DNA of 64,000 bases. It comes from Inhella gelatinilytica. GTDB lineage: Bacteria > Pseudomonadota > Gammaproteobacteria > Burkholderiales > Burkholderiaceae_C. Location of the stretch: contig NZ_JAEDAL010000001.1 in the NCBI RefSeq assembly GCF_016093295.1, positions 930,001 through 994,000 on the forward strand. Direction: 5' to 3'. Below the pieces are notes generated by a model. That model was not told the DNA's origin, did no database searches, and was given only the letters and a program-made list of their open reading frames with translations. The position numbers were made by a program, and so were the translations under genes. Shown piece after piece: positions 6,989 through 17,014 of this stretch. Positions within the stretch are counted from its first letter, which is position 1, and the number at the start of each line of letters is the position of its first letter.

Positions 6989-9900
6989 ATGTCGCATTTC
7001 CTTGACCGCCTCACGGCCTTTGCGCTGCCCAAAGAAGGCTTCGCCAATGGCCATGGCGTCACCACCGGTGAGGACCGGACTTGGGAAGACGCTTACCGCA
7101 ACCGTTGGGCGCACGACAAGATCGTGCGTTCGACCCACGGTGTGAACTGCACGGGCTCCTGCTCGTGGAAGATCTACGTCAAGGGCGGCATCGTCACCTG
7201 GGAAACCCAGCAGACCGACTACCCGCGCACGCGCCCGGACCTGCCCAACCACGAACCGCGCGGCTGCCAGCGCGGGGCCAGCTACAGCTGGTACCTGTAC
7301 AGCGCCAACCGCGTGAAGTACCCGATGGTGCGCGGCCGCCTGCTCAAGCGCTGGCGCGAAGCCCTGGCCGTGGCCAAGAGCCCGGTCGATGCCTGGTCCC
7401 TGATCCAAGACGACCCCGCCGCACGCCGCGACTACCAGCAGGTGCGCGGCATGGGTGGCTTTGTGCGCTCGACCTGGGACGAAGTGAACCAGCTGATCGC
7501 TGCGGCCAACGTCTACACGATCAAGAAGCACGGCCCGGACCGCGTGATTGGCTTCTCGCCGATCCCTGCCATGTCCATGGTGTCCTACGCCGCCGGCAGC
7601 CGCTACCTGAGTCTGATCGGTGGCGTCTGCATGAGCTTCTACGACTGGTACTGCGACTTGCCCCCGAGCAGCCCGCAGATCTGGGGTGAGCAGACCGACG
7701 TGCCGGAATCGGCCGATTGGTACAACTCCAACTACATCATTGCCTGGGGCTCCAACGTGCCCCAAACCCGCACGCCGGATGCCCACTTCTTCACCGAGGT
7801 GCGCTACAAGGGCGCCAAGACCGTGGCGGTCACGCCTGATTACTCCGAAGTCGCCAAGCTGGCCGACCTCTGGCTGCACCCCAAGCAAGGCACGGACGCC
7901 GCCTTGGCGATGGCCATGGGTCACGTGGCGCTGAACGAGTTCTACTTCAAGCAGCGTTCGGCCTACTTTGACGACTACGCGCGCCGTTACACCGACATGC
8001 CGCTGCTGGTGATGCTCGAAGAGCAGACCCTGGCCGACGGCCGCAAGGTGCTGGCACCCCAGCGCTATGTGCGCGCCAGCGATTTCGACAACAAGCTGGA
8101 CCAGGCCAACAACCCCGAGTGGAAGACGGTCGCCTTTGACACCAGCGGCCGCGTGGTGCTGCCCAATGGCTCGATCGGCTTCCGCTGGGGCGCCGACGGC
8201 CGCGACGACAAGGGCAAGTGGAACCTGGAGTCCAAGGAAGCCCAGGGCGACGGCGACGTCAAGCTCAAGCTGTCGATCATCGAGGACGGCGCGCAGGCCC
8301 ATGAGGTCGTGGACGTGGCCTTCCCCTACTTCGCCGGTACCGAGCACCCGCACTTCAAGTCCAACCAGCAAAACGGCGACGCCAACGTGCAGCGCGTGCC
8401 GGCCAGCCGCATGCACCTGGGCGGCAAGGACGTGCTCGTCGCCACCGTGTTCGACCTGCAGGTCGCGCAGTACGGCATCAACCGCGGCCTGGGTTCGGGC
8501 GCCAAGAGCTACGACGACGACGCGGCCTACACCCCGGCCTGGCAAGAAAAGATCACCGGCGTGCCGCGTGATCAAGTCATCACCGTGGCGCGTCAGTTCG
8601 CCGACAACGCGGACAAGACCCAGGGCCGCTCGATGATCATCATCGGCGCCGCCATGAACCACTGGTACCACTGCGACATGAACTACCGCGGTGTGATCAA
8701 CCTCTTGATGATGTGCGGCTGTATCGGCCAGAGCGGTGGCGGCTGGGCCCACTATGTGGGCCAGGAAAAGCTGCGTCCGCAGACCGGCTGGACGGCACTC
8801 GCCTTCGCGCTCGACTGGAGCCGCCCGCCGCGCCAGCAAAACAGCACCAGCTTCTTCTACGCCCACACCGACCAGTGGCGCTACGAAAAGCTGGGCGTGG
8901 ACGAGGTGCTGTCGCCCTTGGCGACCCAGGCCCAACGCCAGGAATTCAGCGGCAGCATGATCGATCAGAACGTGCGCGCCGAGCGCATGGGCTGGTTGCC
9001 CAGCGCCCCGCAGCTCAAGACCAATCCGCTGCAAATCGTCAAGGACGCCGCCAAGGCCGGCATGGATCCCAAGGACTATGTCGTCAAGGGCCTGAAGGAC
9101 GGCAGCCTGACCATGAGCTGCGAGGACCCGGACCATCCGGACAACTGGCCGCGCAACATGTTCGTCTGGCGCTCCAACCTGCTGGGCTCCAGCGGCAAGG
9201 GTCACGAATACTTCTGCAAGCACTTGCTGGGCACCAGCAACGGCGTGCAGGGCAAGGACTTGGGGACTGACGACGCCAAGCCGCTGGAAGTGCAGTGGCA
9301 CGACAAAGCGCCCGAAGGCAAGCTGGATCTTTTGGTGACGCTGGACTTCCGCATGAGCACCACGGCGCTCTACTCGGACATCGTGTTGCCCACCGCCAGC
9401 TGGTACGAGAAGAACGACCTCAACACCAGTGACATGCACCCCTTCATCCACCCGCTGTCGGCGGCCGTGGACCCGGTGTTCCAGTCGCGCTCCGACTGGG
9501 AGATCTACAAGGGTCTGGCCAAGGCCTTCAGCGAGGTCTGCGTCGGCCACCTGGGCGTGGAAAAGGAAATCGTGCTGAACCCGCTGATGCACGACACCCC
9601 GGCCGAGTTGGCCCAGCCTTTCGGTGTGCAGGAATGGAAGAAGGGTCAGATCGACCTCATCCCGGGCAAAACCGCCCCGACCATGACCGTGGTCGAGCGC
9701 CATTACCCCGACACCTACAAGCGCTTCACCTCGCTCGGCCCCCTGATGGACAAGCTGGGCAACGGCGGCAAGGGCATCGGCTGGGACACCAAGACCGAAG
9801 TCGCGCAGCTGGGTGAGTTGAACGGTGTGGACGGCGAAGGCCGCCCGCGCATCGTGAGCGACATCGACGCCTGCGAAGTGATCCTGCAACTGGCGCCGGA

Positions 9901-10777
9901 AACCAACGGCCACGTGGCCGTCAAGGCCTGGGACGCGCTGAGCAAGTACACCGGTCGCGACCACGAGCACCTGGCCCTGCACCGCGAGGACGAGAAGATC
10001 CGTTACCGCGACGTGCAGGCCCAGCCGCGCAAGATCATCAGCTCGCCGACCTGGTCGGGCCTCGAGAGCGAGAAGGTCTCCTACAACGCCGGCTACACCA
10101 ACGTGCACGAGCTGATCCCATGGCGTACCTTGACCGGCCGCCAGCAGTTCTACCAGGATCACCCCTGGATGGTGGCCTTCGGCGAGGGCTTCAGCAGCTA
10201 TCGCCCGCCGGTGGACTTGAAGGCCACCAGCGAAATGCTGGGCGTCAAGCCCAACGGCAACAAGGAAATCCAGCTCAACTTCATCACGCCGCACCAGAAG
10301 TGGGGCATCCACAGCACGTACAGCGACAACCTGATGATGTTGACGCTGAACCGCGGTGGCCCCGTGATCTGGCTGAGCGAGGACGACGCCAAGTCGGCCG
10401 GCATCGAGGACAACGACTGGGTCGAGCTGTTCAACGTCAACGGCGCCATTGCGGCCCGTGCGGTGGTGAGCCAGCGCGTGAACCCGGGCATGACCCTGAT
10501 GTACCACGCGCAGGAAAAGATCATCAATGCCCCGGGCAGCGAGATCACCGGCATCCGCGGTGGCATCCACAACTCGGTCACGCGCGTGGTGCTCAAACCC
10601 ACCCACATGATCGGCGGCTACGCCCAGTACAGCTACGGCTTCAATTACTACGGCACGATCGGTACCAACCGCGACGAATTCGTCATCGTGCGCAAGATGA
10701 AGAACGTGGACTGGCTGGACACACCCACGGACGACCACCTCGCGCCTGCCTACCAAGCGCAAGGCGAGAACCCCTGA
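6989..10777 (+). CDS. narG: Respiratory nitrate reductase alpha subunit
   Basis: 1262 residues, full length for membrane-bound NarG. It binds the Mo-bisMGD cofactor and FS0 and reduces nitrate to nitrite in the cytoplasm. FS0 ligands are visible as H50-x3-C54-x3-C58 and C93. The aspartate molybdenum ligand sits in P-E-S-A-D-W (D243), followed by Y-N-S-N-Y-I-I-A-W-G-S-N-V. No twin-arginine signal is expected and none is seen beyond the usual vestigial start. The start ATG at 6989 has AGGAGAG nine bases upstream. It lies between narK3 (21 bases) and narH (21 bases). The opposite strand has an open frame of 1661 codons across this gene, which is a codon-bias shadow. Confidence 0.99.
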   Translation: MSHFLDRLTAFALPKEGFANGHGVTTGEDRTWEDAYRNRWAHDKIVRSTHGVNCTGSCSWKIYVKGGIVTWETQQTDYPRTRPDLPNHEPRGCQRGASYSWYLYSANRVKYPMVRGRLLKRWREALAVAKSPVDAWSLIQDDPAARRDYQQVRGMGGFVRSTWDEVNQLIAAANVYTIKKHGPDRVIGFSPIPAMSMVSYAAGSRYLSLIGGVCMSFYDWYCDLPPSSPQIWGEQTDVPESADWYNSNYIIAWGSNVPQTRTPDAHFFTEVRYKGAKTVAVTPDYSEVAKLADLWLHPKQGTDAALAMAMGHVALNEFYFKQRSAYFDDYARRYTDMPLLVMLEEQTLADGRKVLAPQRYVRASDFDNKLDQANNPEWKTVAFDTSGRVVLPNGSIGFRWGADGRDDKGKWNLESKEAQGDGDVKLKLSIIEDGAQAHEVVDVAFPYFAGTEHPHFKSNQQNGDANVQRVPASRMHLGGKDVLVATVFDLQVAQYGINRGLGSGAKSYDDDAAYTPAWQEKITGVPRDQVITVARQFADNADKTQGRSMIIIGAAMNHWYHCDMNYRGVINLLMMCGCIGQSGGGWAHYVGQEKLRPQTGWTALAFALDWSRPPRQQNSTSFFYAHTDQWRYEKLGVDEVLSPLATQAQRQEFSGSMIDQNVRAERMGWLPSAPQLKTNPLQIVKDAAKAGMDPKDYVVKGLKDGSLTMSCEDPDHPDNWPRNMFVWRSNLLGSSGKGHEYFCKHLLGTSNGVQGKDLGTDDAKPLEVQWHDKAPEGKLDLLVTLDFRMSTTALYSDIVLPTASWYEKNDLNTSDMHPFIHPLSAAVDPVFQSRSDWEIYKGLAKAFSEVCVGHLGVEKEIVLNPLMHDTPAELAQPFGVQEWKKGQIDLIPGKTAPTMTVVERHYPDTYKRFTSLGPLMDKLGNGGKGIGWDTKTEVAQLGELNGVDGEGRPRIVSDIDACEVILQLAPETNGHVAVKAWDALSKYTGRDHEHLALHREDEKIRYRDVQAQPRKIISSPTWSGLESEKVSYNAGYTNVHELIPWRTLTGRQQFYQDHPWMVAFGEGFSSYRPPVDLKATSEMLGVKPNGNKEIQLNFITPHQKWGIHSTYSDNLMMLTLNRGGPVIWLSEDDAKSAGIEDNDWVELFNVNGAIAARAVVSQRVNPGMTLMYHAQEKIINAPGSEITGIRGGIHNSVTRVVLKPTHMIGGYAQYSYGFNYYGTIGTNRDEFVIVRKMKNVDWLDTPTDDHLAPAYQAQGENP

Positions 10778-10798
10778 TCACGACGCGAGGAGAAACAC

Positions 10799-12322
10799 AT
10801 GAAAGTTCGCGCCCAAATCGGCATGGTGCTGAACCTGGACAAGTGCATCGGCTGCCACACCTGTTCGGTCACCTGCAAAAACGTCTGGACCAGCCGTCCC
10901 GGCGTGGAGTACGCCTGGTTCAACAACGTCGAAACCAAGCCCGGCATTGGCTATCCCAAGGAGTGGGAGAACCAAGACAAGTGGAACGGCGGTTGGATTC
11001 GCAAGAGCGATGGTTCCATCGAGCCCCGTCAAGGCGGCAAGTGGAAGCTGCTGATGCGCATCTTCGCCAACCCGAACTTGCCGGAGATCGACGACTACTA
11101 CGAGCCGTTCACCTTCGACTACGACCACCTGCACTCGGCCCCCGAGATGAAGGCCTCGCCCACGGCGCGTCCTCGCTCGCTGATCACCGGCCAGCGCATG
11201 GAGAAGATCGAGTGGGGTCCGAACTGGGAAGAAATTCTCGGCGGCGAGTTCCACAAGCGCAGCAAGGACAAGAACTTCGACCACATCCAGAAGCAGATGT
11301 ACGGCGAGTTCGAAAACACCTTCATGATGTACCTGCCGCGCCTGTGCGAGCACTGCCTGAACCCGGCGTGCGTGGCCTCGTGCCCCTCGGGCTCGATCTA
11401 CAAGCGCGAGGAAGACGGCATCGTCCTGATCGACCAGGACAAGTGCCGCGGCTGGCGCATGTGCGTCTCGGGCTGCCCGTACAAGAAGATTTATTACAAC
11501 TGGAAGAGCGGCAAGGCTGAGAAGTGCATCTTCTGCTACCCCCGCATCGAAGCCGGTCAGCCCACGGTCTGCTCGGAAACCTGCGTGGGCCGTATCCGCT
11601 ACCTGGGTGTGTTGCTGTATGACGCGGACCGCATCCAAGAAGCGGCCAGCGTCGCCAATGACAAGGATCTGTACCGCGCCCAGTTGGACATCTTCCTGGA
11701 CCCGAACGACCCGAAGGTGATCGAGCAGGCCCGCAAGGACGGCATCCCCGACAACTGGCTCGAGTCGGCCAAGAACAGCCCCGTCTACAAGATGGCCGTG
11801 GACTGGAAGGTCGCGCTGCCGCTGCACCCCGAGTACCGCACGCTGCCCATGGTCTGGTACATCCCGCCGCTCTCGCCCATCACCTCGGCCGCCAACGCCG
11901 GGCACCTGGGTCAGAACGGTGAGATCCCCGACGTGAACCAGCTGCGCATCCCGGTGCAATACCTGGCCAACCTGCTGACCGCCGGCGACACCGCCCCGGT
12001 GACGCGCGCCCTGGAACGCATGCTCGCCATGCGCGCCTACCAGCGCGGCGTGCACGTGGACGGTCAGCGCAACGCGGCGGTGCTGACGCAAGTCGGCATC
12101 ACCGAGGCGCAGGTGCAGGACATGTACAAGATCATGGCCATCGCCAACTACGAGGACCGCTTCGTCATCCCCACCACGCACCGTGAGTACGCTGAGAACG
12201 CGTTCAACGTGCGCGGCGGCTGCGGCTTCAGCTTCGGCAACGGCTGCTCCGAGGGTGTGACCGAGACCAGCCTGTTTGGCTCGGAGAAGAAGCGCACCAT
12301 CCCCATCAAGGTGGGGGTCTGA
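10799..12322 (+). CDS. narH: Respiratory nitrate reductase beta (iron-sulfur) subunit
   Basis: 507 residues, full length. It carries the electron-transfer chain FS1-FS4. The first cluster set is C16, C19, C22 and C26. Around residues 180-265 are the further cysteine groups C-E-H-C, C-V-A-S-C-P, C-R-G-W-R-M-C, C-V-S-G-C-P, C-I-F-C and C-S-E-T-C. The tryptophan in CRGWRMC replaces a cysteine, the hallmark of the [3Fe-4S] centre FS4. GCGAGGAGAAACAC precedes the ATG. It is three bases from narJ. Confidence 0.99.
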   Translation: MKVRAQIGMVLNLDKCIGCHTCSVTCKNVWTSRPGVEYAWFNNVETKPGIGYPKEWENQDKWNGGWIRKSDGSIEPRQGGKWKLLMRIFANPNLPEIDDYYEPFTFDYDHLHSAPEMKASPTARPRSLITGQRMEKIEWGPNWEEILGGEFHKRSKDKNFDHIQKQMYGEFENTFMMYLPRLCEHCLNPACVASCPSGSIYKREEDGIVLIDQDKCRGWRMCVSGCPYKKIYYNWKSGKAEKCIFCYPRIEAGQPTVCSETCVGRIRYLGVLLYDADRIQEAASVANDKDLYRAQLDIFLDPNDPKVIEQARKDGIPDNWLESAKNSPVYKMAVDWKVALPLHPEYRTLPMVWYIPPLSPITSAANAGHLGQNGEIPDVNQLRIPVQYLANLLTAGDTAPVTRALERMLAMRAYQRGVHVDGQRNAAVLTQVGITEAQVQDMYKIMAIANYEDRFVIPTTHREYAENAFNVRGGCGFSFGNGCSEGVTETSLFGSEKKRTIPIKVGV

Positions 12323-12324
12323 TC

Positions 12325-12999
12325 ATGGCGCTGCCTTCCAAAATGGTGCACAGCCTGCGCGTCCTCGCGCGGCTGGTGCGCTACCCCGATCAGGCGGTGC
12401 GTGACCTGTTGCCCGAGCTCCAAGCGGCCCTGCGCGCCGAAGCGGCGCTGGGCGCGGCGCGCCTGCGGGAGATTGATGCCCTCATCGATCACCTGCTGAG
12501 CGCCGACCCGCTCAAGGTGGAGGCCGAGTTCGTCGAGCAGTTCGACCGCGGGCGCCGCACGGCGCTCTACCTGTTCGAGCACGTGCACGGCGATTCGCGC
12601 GACCGCGGTCAGGCCATGGTGGACCTCATCAAGACCTACGAAGAAGCCGGGCTCATGATGGACCCGGGCGAACTGCCCGACCACCTGCCCGTGGTGCTGG
12701 AGTACGCCAGCACCCAGCCGCCCGAAGCAGCCCGCGCCTTCCTCGGTGAGCTCTCGCACATCCTCAAGGCCATTCACACGGCCCTGGTGGAGCGTCGAAG
12801 CCCCTACGCCAGCGTGCTGGCCGCGGTGCTGGACCTTGCCGGGGAAGCCACGGAAGCGGTGGCCCTCGCGCCCGAGCCGGCCATGGACGAGGCCTGGCAG
12901 GAGCCCGAGCCCTTTGGTGGCTGCAACAGCAAGGGCCAGACTGGCCCGCAACCCATTCAAATCCACCGCCGCAAGGCGGGCGAAGGAGCACGAGCATGA
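12325..12999 (+). CDS. narJ: Nitrate reductase maturation chaperone
   Basis: 224 residues, TorD/NarJ family, all-helical. NarJ binds the NarG N-terminus and assists molybdenum cofactor and FS0 insertion before membrane docking; it is not part of the final enzyme. The conserved stretch L-A-R-L-V-R-Y-P near residue 14, the F-V-E-Q-F-D motif and E-H-V-H-G-D-S-R-D-R-G-Q-A-M are typical. The C-terminal 40 residues are proline- and glycine-rich and variable in the family. The stop overlaps the narI start by four bases (ATGA), so the two are translationally coupled. Confidence 0.97.
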   Translation: MALPSKMVHSLRVLARLVRYPDQAVRDLLPELQAALRAEAALGAARLREIDALIDHLLSADPLKVEAEFVEQFDRGRRTALYLFEHVHGDSRDRGQAMVDLIKTYEEAGLMMDPGELPDHLPVVLEYASTQPPEAARAFLGELSHILKAIHTALVERRSPYASVLAAVLDLAGEATEAVALAPEPAMDEAWQEPEPFGGCNSKGQTGPQPIQIHRRKAGEGARA

Positions 13000-13691
13000 G
13001 CCTTCATAACTTTCTCTTCGTCGTCTATCCCTACATCTGCCTCTCGGTCTTCCTGATGGGCAGCTTGGCGCGCTTTGACCGCGACCAGTACACCTGGAAG
13101 AGCGACTCCTCCCAGATGTTGCGCAAAGGGAGCCTGGGCTGGGCCAGCAACATGTTCCATGCGGGCATCTTGTTCTTGTTCATGGGTCACACCGTGGGCA
13201 TGCTGACCCCGCACGCGCTGTATGAGCACTTCATCAGCCCGGCCAACAAGCAAATGCTGGCGATGGTGGCCGGCGGCATTGCCGGCGTGATCTGCTTCAT
13301 CGGCTTGACCGGTTTGATCGTGCGTCGCATGAGCGACCCGCGCATCCGCCTGACCAGCCACCGCACGGATCTGGCGATTCTGCTGATCCTGTGGGTGCAG
13401 TTGAGCCTGGGTCTCTTGACCCTGCCGGCGTCGATGTCCCACGCCGATGGCTCCGTCATGTTGCAACTGTCCGACTGGGCGCAGCGCATCGTCACCTTCA
13501 ACCCGGATGCGGCCGGGCTGGTGAACCTGCACTGGACCTACAAGGTGCACATGGTGCTGGGCATGACCATCTTCTTCTTGTTCCCCTTCAGCCGTTTGGT
13601 GCACGTGTGGAGCGGTCTGGCTTCCATTGGCTACGTGCTGCGCCCCTACCAAGTGGTGCGTTCGCGTCGCATGAACTTGCCCCAGCGATAA
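12996..13691 (+). CDS. narI: Respiratory nitrate reductase gamma subunit (cytochrome b)
   Basis: 231 residues with five membrane helices. It oxidises quinol on the periplasmic side and passes electrons through two b haems to NarH. The four haem ligands are in place: H55 and H65 in helix II, H185 and H203 in helix V (the E. coli numbers are 56, 66, 187 and 205). The ATG overlaps the narJ stop. It is the last gene of the reductase operon proper, and a palindromic intergenic element follows. Confidence 0.98.
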   Translation: MSLHNFLFVVYPYICLSVFLMGSLARFDRDQYTWKSDSSQMLRKGSLGWASNMFHAGILFLFMGHTVGMLTPHALYEHFISPANKQMLAMVAGGIAGVICFIGLTGLIVRRMSDPRIRLTSHRTDLAILLILWVQLSLGLLTLPASMSHADGSVMLQLSDWAQRIVTFNPDAAGLVNLHWTYKVHMVLGMTIFFLFPFSRLVHVWSGLASIGYVLRPYQVVRSRRMNLPQR

Positions 13692-13782
13692 GCCCCCCCC
13701 CGAAGCGGCTGCGCCGCCTCCCCCCAGGGGGCGACACCAGCGGCCCGGCCAAGCCGGTTCCGCGGTGTCCGCTTGGGGGAAT
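13692..13782. repeat. GC-rich palindromic intergenic element (Burkholderiales type)
   Basis: The spacer begins with eight or nine C, contains GAAGCGGC-TGC-GCCGCCTCC, a C-run facing a G-run (CCCCCAGGGGG), and GCGGCCCGGCCAAGCCGG, and ends in CGCTTGGGGG, which pairs with the opening C-run. I associate this kind of element (C-tract, GCGGC-x-GCCGC stem, CAGCGGCC block, TTGGGGG end) with intergenic repeats of Comamonadaceae and relatives, but only one clear copy is in this window. It may also terminate the narGHJI transcript. Confidence 0.55.
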
Positions 13783-13825
13783 AGGCGGCTGTGACGATTC
13801 GTAACGAGAGCCCTAGGATTGATCG

Positions 13826-14584
13826 ATGAATGCCCCGACCGTCAACGGCGTTGCCATCGCCACCCCCGATGAACAGCTGGACGCCGACACCCTGCGTCAG
13901 CGCGCCCACACCGAACTGCTGCGCCAAGCCGCGCAACGCGATGGGCTTTTGGGGGCCGAAGACCAGCCCACGCCGGACGGGGTGCTCAGCGAAGCGGCCA
14001 GCCAGGCCATTGAAACCTGGCTGGACCGCCACCTCGCCCTGCCCGAACCGGACGACGCTGCCTGCCGCCGCTACCACGCGGCCAACGCGGCCCAATTCGG
14101 CGAGGGCGAGCAGGTCAGCCTGCGTCACATCCTCTTTGCCGTTACCGAGGGAGTGGACGTGAGCCTGTTGCGCCAGCATGCCGAGCGCATGCTGCTGCAA
14201 CTGCGGGCGGCCGACCGGCCTGAAGCCTTTGCCGAGGCTGCCGGCCAGTGGTCCAACTGCCCCAGCGGGCAGCATGGCGGCCAGCTCGGTGAGCTGCGCG
14301 CTGAGGACTGTGCTCCTGAATTTGCCAAGGAAATTTTTGGCCATCCCGAGGTGGGCGTGTTGCCCCGCCTGGTGCACAGCCGCTTTGGCCTGCATGTCGT
14401 TGAAGTGCTGGCCCGAAAGCCCGGCACGCAGCCGCTGTTCGAGCAGGTGCGTTCCGCGGTGCAGCAGCGTTTGCGCCAGCAAACCTTCACGACCGCCCTG
14501 CGCCACACGCTGATGCGTTTGGCGTCCGAAGCCGACCTCGTGGGCGTTCCGCTGGACACGGCCGAAACGCCCCTGGTGCAGTAA
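13826..14584 (+). CDS. Parvulin-type peptidyl-prolyl isomerase of the nar operon
   Basis: 252 residues, PpiC/SurA/NifM-like. The N-terminal 120 residues are helical and act as a chaperone-like arm in this class. The parvulin domain runs from about 95 to 200, with S-L-R-H-I-L-F at its start, N-C-P-S-G-Q-H-G-G-Q-L-G-E-L in the middle and F-G-L-H-V-V-E-V at its end. There is no signal peptide, so it is probably cytoplasmic. Genes of this type follow narI in many beta- and gammaproteobacterial nar operons and are thought to help NarGHI fold; that role is inference here. It is 134 bases from narI, with the palindromic element in between. Confidence 0.88.
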   Translation: MNAPTVNGVAIATPDEQLDADTLRQRAHTELLRQAAQRDGLLGAEDQPTPDGVLSEAASQAIETWLDRHLALPEPDDAACRRYHAANAAQFGEGEQVSLRHILFAVTEGVDVSLLRQHAERMLLQLRAADRPEAFAEAAGQWSNCPSGQHGGQLGELRAEDCAPEFAKEIFGHPEVGVLPRLVHSRFGLHVVEVLARKPGTQPLFEQVRSAVQQRLRQQTFTTALRHTLMRLASEADLVGVPLDTAETPLVQ

Positions 14585-14613
14585 GGTTCAGGGCTCTGTC
14601 ACCCGAGACTGCC

Positions 14614-15303
14614 ATGCCGGACGAACTGCTGGAGCGCTTGCGCCGATTCCAAGACCAGGCCTTCCCGGCCCAGCGTTCGCTGTTTCGACACTTGGTGGAG
14701 GACGGCCAGCATCCGCTGACGTTGTTCATCGGCTGCTCCGACTCGCGTCTGGTTCCCTATCTGTTGACGGGGGCCGGACCGGGCGAGCTCTTTTTGGTGC
14801 GCAATGTCGGGGCCTTTGTGCCGCCGTCCGATCAAAGCCAAGGCTTTCACGGCACGGCGGCGGCGATCGAGTTTGCGGTGCTGAACCTGCAGGTCAAACG
14901 CATCATCGTGTGCGGGCACACGCACTGCGGGGCCATTCGGGCTCTCTATGGTGGCGCGCCGGACGAAGCCCAAAACCTCAAGGCGTGGTTGGAGCTCGGT
15001 CGTGAAGCGGCGTTGCCCGTGGCCGAGCCCGGCCCGGACGTGCTGCGCCGCACCGAGCAGCGGGCCATCGTGCTGCAACTTGAACGCCTGATGGACTACC
15101 CCATGGTGCGCCGCCGCGTGGAGGCCGGGCAGATGACGCTGCACGGCTGGCACTACGTCATCGAGGACGGGGAGGTCCATGTCTTTGATGTGGAGACTGG
15201 CGGCTTTGTGCCCGCCTCCAAGGCCGTGAACGCCGGTACGGGGCCGTACCGCTTTGATTTGCCCGACGACGCCTTCGACGCCAGCGGCGTGCCCAGCCTG
15301 TAA
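14614..15303 (+). CDS. can: Beta-class carbonic anhydrase
   Basis: 229 residues. Zinc ligands are visible as C41 (in C-S-D-S-R), H102 and C105 (C-G-H-T-H-C-G-A), and the catalytic D43-R45 dyad is present. The enzyme interconverts CO2 and bicarbonate in the cytoplasm. The gene starts 29 bases after the isomerase and may be cotranscribed with it. Carbonic anhydrases often lie near nitrate or cyanate genes, but the link here is only proximity. Convergent with aer, 20 bases apart. Confidence 0.95.
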   Translation: MPDELLERLRRFQDQAFPAQRSLFRHLVEDGQHPLTLFIGCSDSRLVPYLLTGAGPGELFLVRNVGAFVPPSDQSQGFHGTAAAIEFAVLNLQVKRIIVCGHTHCGAIRALYGGAPDEAQNLKAWLELGREAALPVAEPGPDVLRRTEQRAIVLQLERLMDYPMVRRRVEAGQMTLHGWHYVIEDGEVHVFDVETGGFVPASKAVNAGTGPYRFDLPDDAFDASGVPSL

Positions 15304-15323
15304 CCGTGCGCCGCGATGGGCCG

Positions 15324-16919
15324 CTAGTTTGAGCGCGTTGTTCGCCGCAAACTCACGGCATCCAGCTGACTGAGGGTTTGCTCCCCAGGGCGCAGGCGGA
15401 ACAAACGGGTGGCGATGCTGACCTGTTCCACGCGCTCCAGCATGGCCTGGGTGGCGGCGCTCAGCTGCTCCACCAGCGCCACGTTCTGTTGGGTGACCCC
15501 ATCCAGCTCGGTGACCGATTCGTTGACCTGACGGATGCCCGCGCCTTGCTCTTGAGCGGAGGCGGCAATGGATTGCAGCGCCTCGTCCATGGCGCGAACG
15601 GCAGTCAGGGCGTCGTCCATGCGCTGTTGGGCTTCGCGCCCATGCTGGCTGCCCTGATCGACCAGGGCGCGCGAGGCTTGAATGACGTCGCGCACCTGCT
15701 TGGCGGCATCGGCGGCCCGGCCGGCCAGTGTGCGGACTTCGGCGGCGACCACGGCAAAGCCCCGGCCGGACTCGCCGGCGCGCGCGGCTTCGACCGCAGC
15801 ATTCAGGGCCAGCAGATTGGTCTGGAAGGCGACGCCTTCCACGACTTGAATGATGTGGGCGATGCGTTCGGTGGCCGCTTGAATGTCGCTCATGCCCTGG
15901 GTCAGGGCCGTTACCGCGCGGTGGCTGTGCTGGGCCACGGTGGCGGTGTCCCGCGCACGCGCGCTGCCGTCCCGGGCGGAGTCGGCACTCTGGCTCACCG
16001 TGGCGTGAATTTCCTCCATGGCCGAGGCAGTCTGCTGAAGGTGCCCGGCCTGCCGCTCGGTGCGCTCCGACAGATCGAGGCTGCCGGCGCCGATCTCTTT
16101 CATGGCTTGGCGCAGACCGTCAATGTCCTGCCGCGCGTCCCAGACGACGCTGCGCAAATTCAACCCCACCTGGCGCAGGGCCAACTGCAAATCGCGCAGA
16201 GGCCCGTGCGAGGCCAGGCCCACGTCATGGGCCAGATCGCCCGCCCCCAACCGGCGGGCATCGTGAACCAAGTCTTGCAGGCGCCGGGCCAGCAACCACT
16301 CCATGCTCAAGGCCCCCGCCAGTGCCAGGGCCCCGGCCGCCGGCAGGGCCCACGGACTGGGCAGCAGGGTGGCGGCAGAGGCACCGGACCCCACCAACGC
16401 CAGCCCCGCAATCCAGCTGTGTCGCCCGGGTCGGTGCTGCCACAAAGCTTGTAGGCGGCCCGGCCACCCGCTGCGGAAGAAGCGCCCCTCCCGCAGCACC
16501 AGGCTGGGGTTCGGCCCCTTCAGCGCGGTGAAACCGGCCTCAGCGGCCTCAATCATGTCCCGGGGCGCGGCCACCCGCACGGACAGGTAGCCGGTGATGT
16601 GGGGACCGTCGCGCATGGGGGTCGCATTGGCCAACACCCAGTAGTGGTCCCCGTTCTTGCGTCGATTTTTGACGGGGGCGGTCCAGGGGCGGCCCGCTTG
16701 CAGCGTGTCCCACAAATCTTTGAACGCTGCGGCAGGCATGTCCGGGTGTCGCACGATGTTGTGGGGCTGGCCGAGCAATTCCGCCTCGCTGTACCCGCTG
16801 ACTTCGATGAACGCGCGATTGGCGTAGGTGATCCGCCCCTTGAGGTCGGTCACGCTGACCAAGGTCAGGCCGTCGGGCAGTCGGTGCTCGCGGCCGGTGG
16901 CGGGTTGAAGGCGGCTCAT
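15324..16919 (-). CDS. aer: Aer-like PAS energy-taxis chemoreceptor
   Basis: 531 residues from the ATG at 16919. The N-terminal PAS domain (about 15-120) closely follows E. coli Aer, with V-T-D-L-K-G-x-I-T-Y-A-N, [13 protein letters not shown] and [12 protein letters not shown]. These are the FAD-binding PAS hallmarks. A hydrophobic segment (about 168-206) anchors it, then a HAMP-like part and the signalling coiled coil with the conserved hairpin [18 protein letters not shown]. It probably senses redox state of the respiratory chain. A perfect TTGAC-GCAC-GTCAA box at 16975-16988 lies centred 62 bases before the start, which places it in the FNR/Dnr group. Confidence 0.93.
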   Translation of the reverse strand: MSRLQPATGREHRLPDGLTLVSVTDLKGRITYANRAFIEVSGYSEAELLGQPHNIVRHPDMPAAAFKDLWDTLQAGRPWTAPVKNRRKNGDHYWVLANATPMRDGPHITGYLSVRVAAPRDMIEAAEAGFTALKGPNPSLVLREGRFFRSGWPGRLQALWQHRPGRHSWIAGLALVGSGASAATLLPSPWALPAAGALALAGALSMEWLLARRLQDLVHDARRLGAGDLAHDVGLASHGPLRDLQLALRQVGLNLRSVVWDARQDIDGLRQAMKEIGAGSLDLSERTERQAGHLQQTASAMEEIHATVSQSADSARDGSARARDTATVAQHSHRAVTALTQGMSDIQAATERIAHIIQVVEGVAFQTNLLALNAAVEAARAGESGRGFAVVAAEVRTLAGRAADAAKQVRDVIQASRALVDQGSQHGREAQQRMDDALTAVRAMDEALQSIAASAQEQGAGIRQVNESVTELDGVTQQNVALVEQLSAATQAMLERVEQVSIATRLFRLRPGEQTLSQLDAVSLRRTTRSN

Positions 16920-16974
16920 GTGCGGGCCAATTGGCGAGGGGAAACGATTCTTTCTAATCAGGGCGGGGCTGGCC

Positions 16975-16988
16975 TTGACGCACGTCAA
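16975..16988 (-). promoter_or_regulatory. FNR/Dnr box upstream of aer
   Basis: TTGACGCACGTCAA, perfectly symmetrical, centre 16981.5, about 62 bases before the aer ATG. The spacing equals that of the box before DUF2249/tehA, consistent with activation from -41.5 and a leader near 20 bases. Confidence 0.8.
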
Positions 16989-17014
16989 GGACCGAAGTCC
17001 AGATCCCGTTGCCC

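Noticed and set aside
5777-10762. 1661-codon open frame on the minus strand opposite narK3 and narG
   Set aside because: GC-rich codon bias leaves the antisense frame open; the product is low-complexity His/Val/Ala/Gly-rich and the plus strand encodes an unmistakable NarG.
13692-13825. CRISPR or transposon remnant after narI
   Set aside because: Only one copy of the palindromic element, no spacers, no terminal repeats with a transposase; better explained as an intergenic palindromic repeat or terminator.
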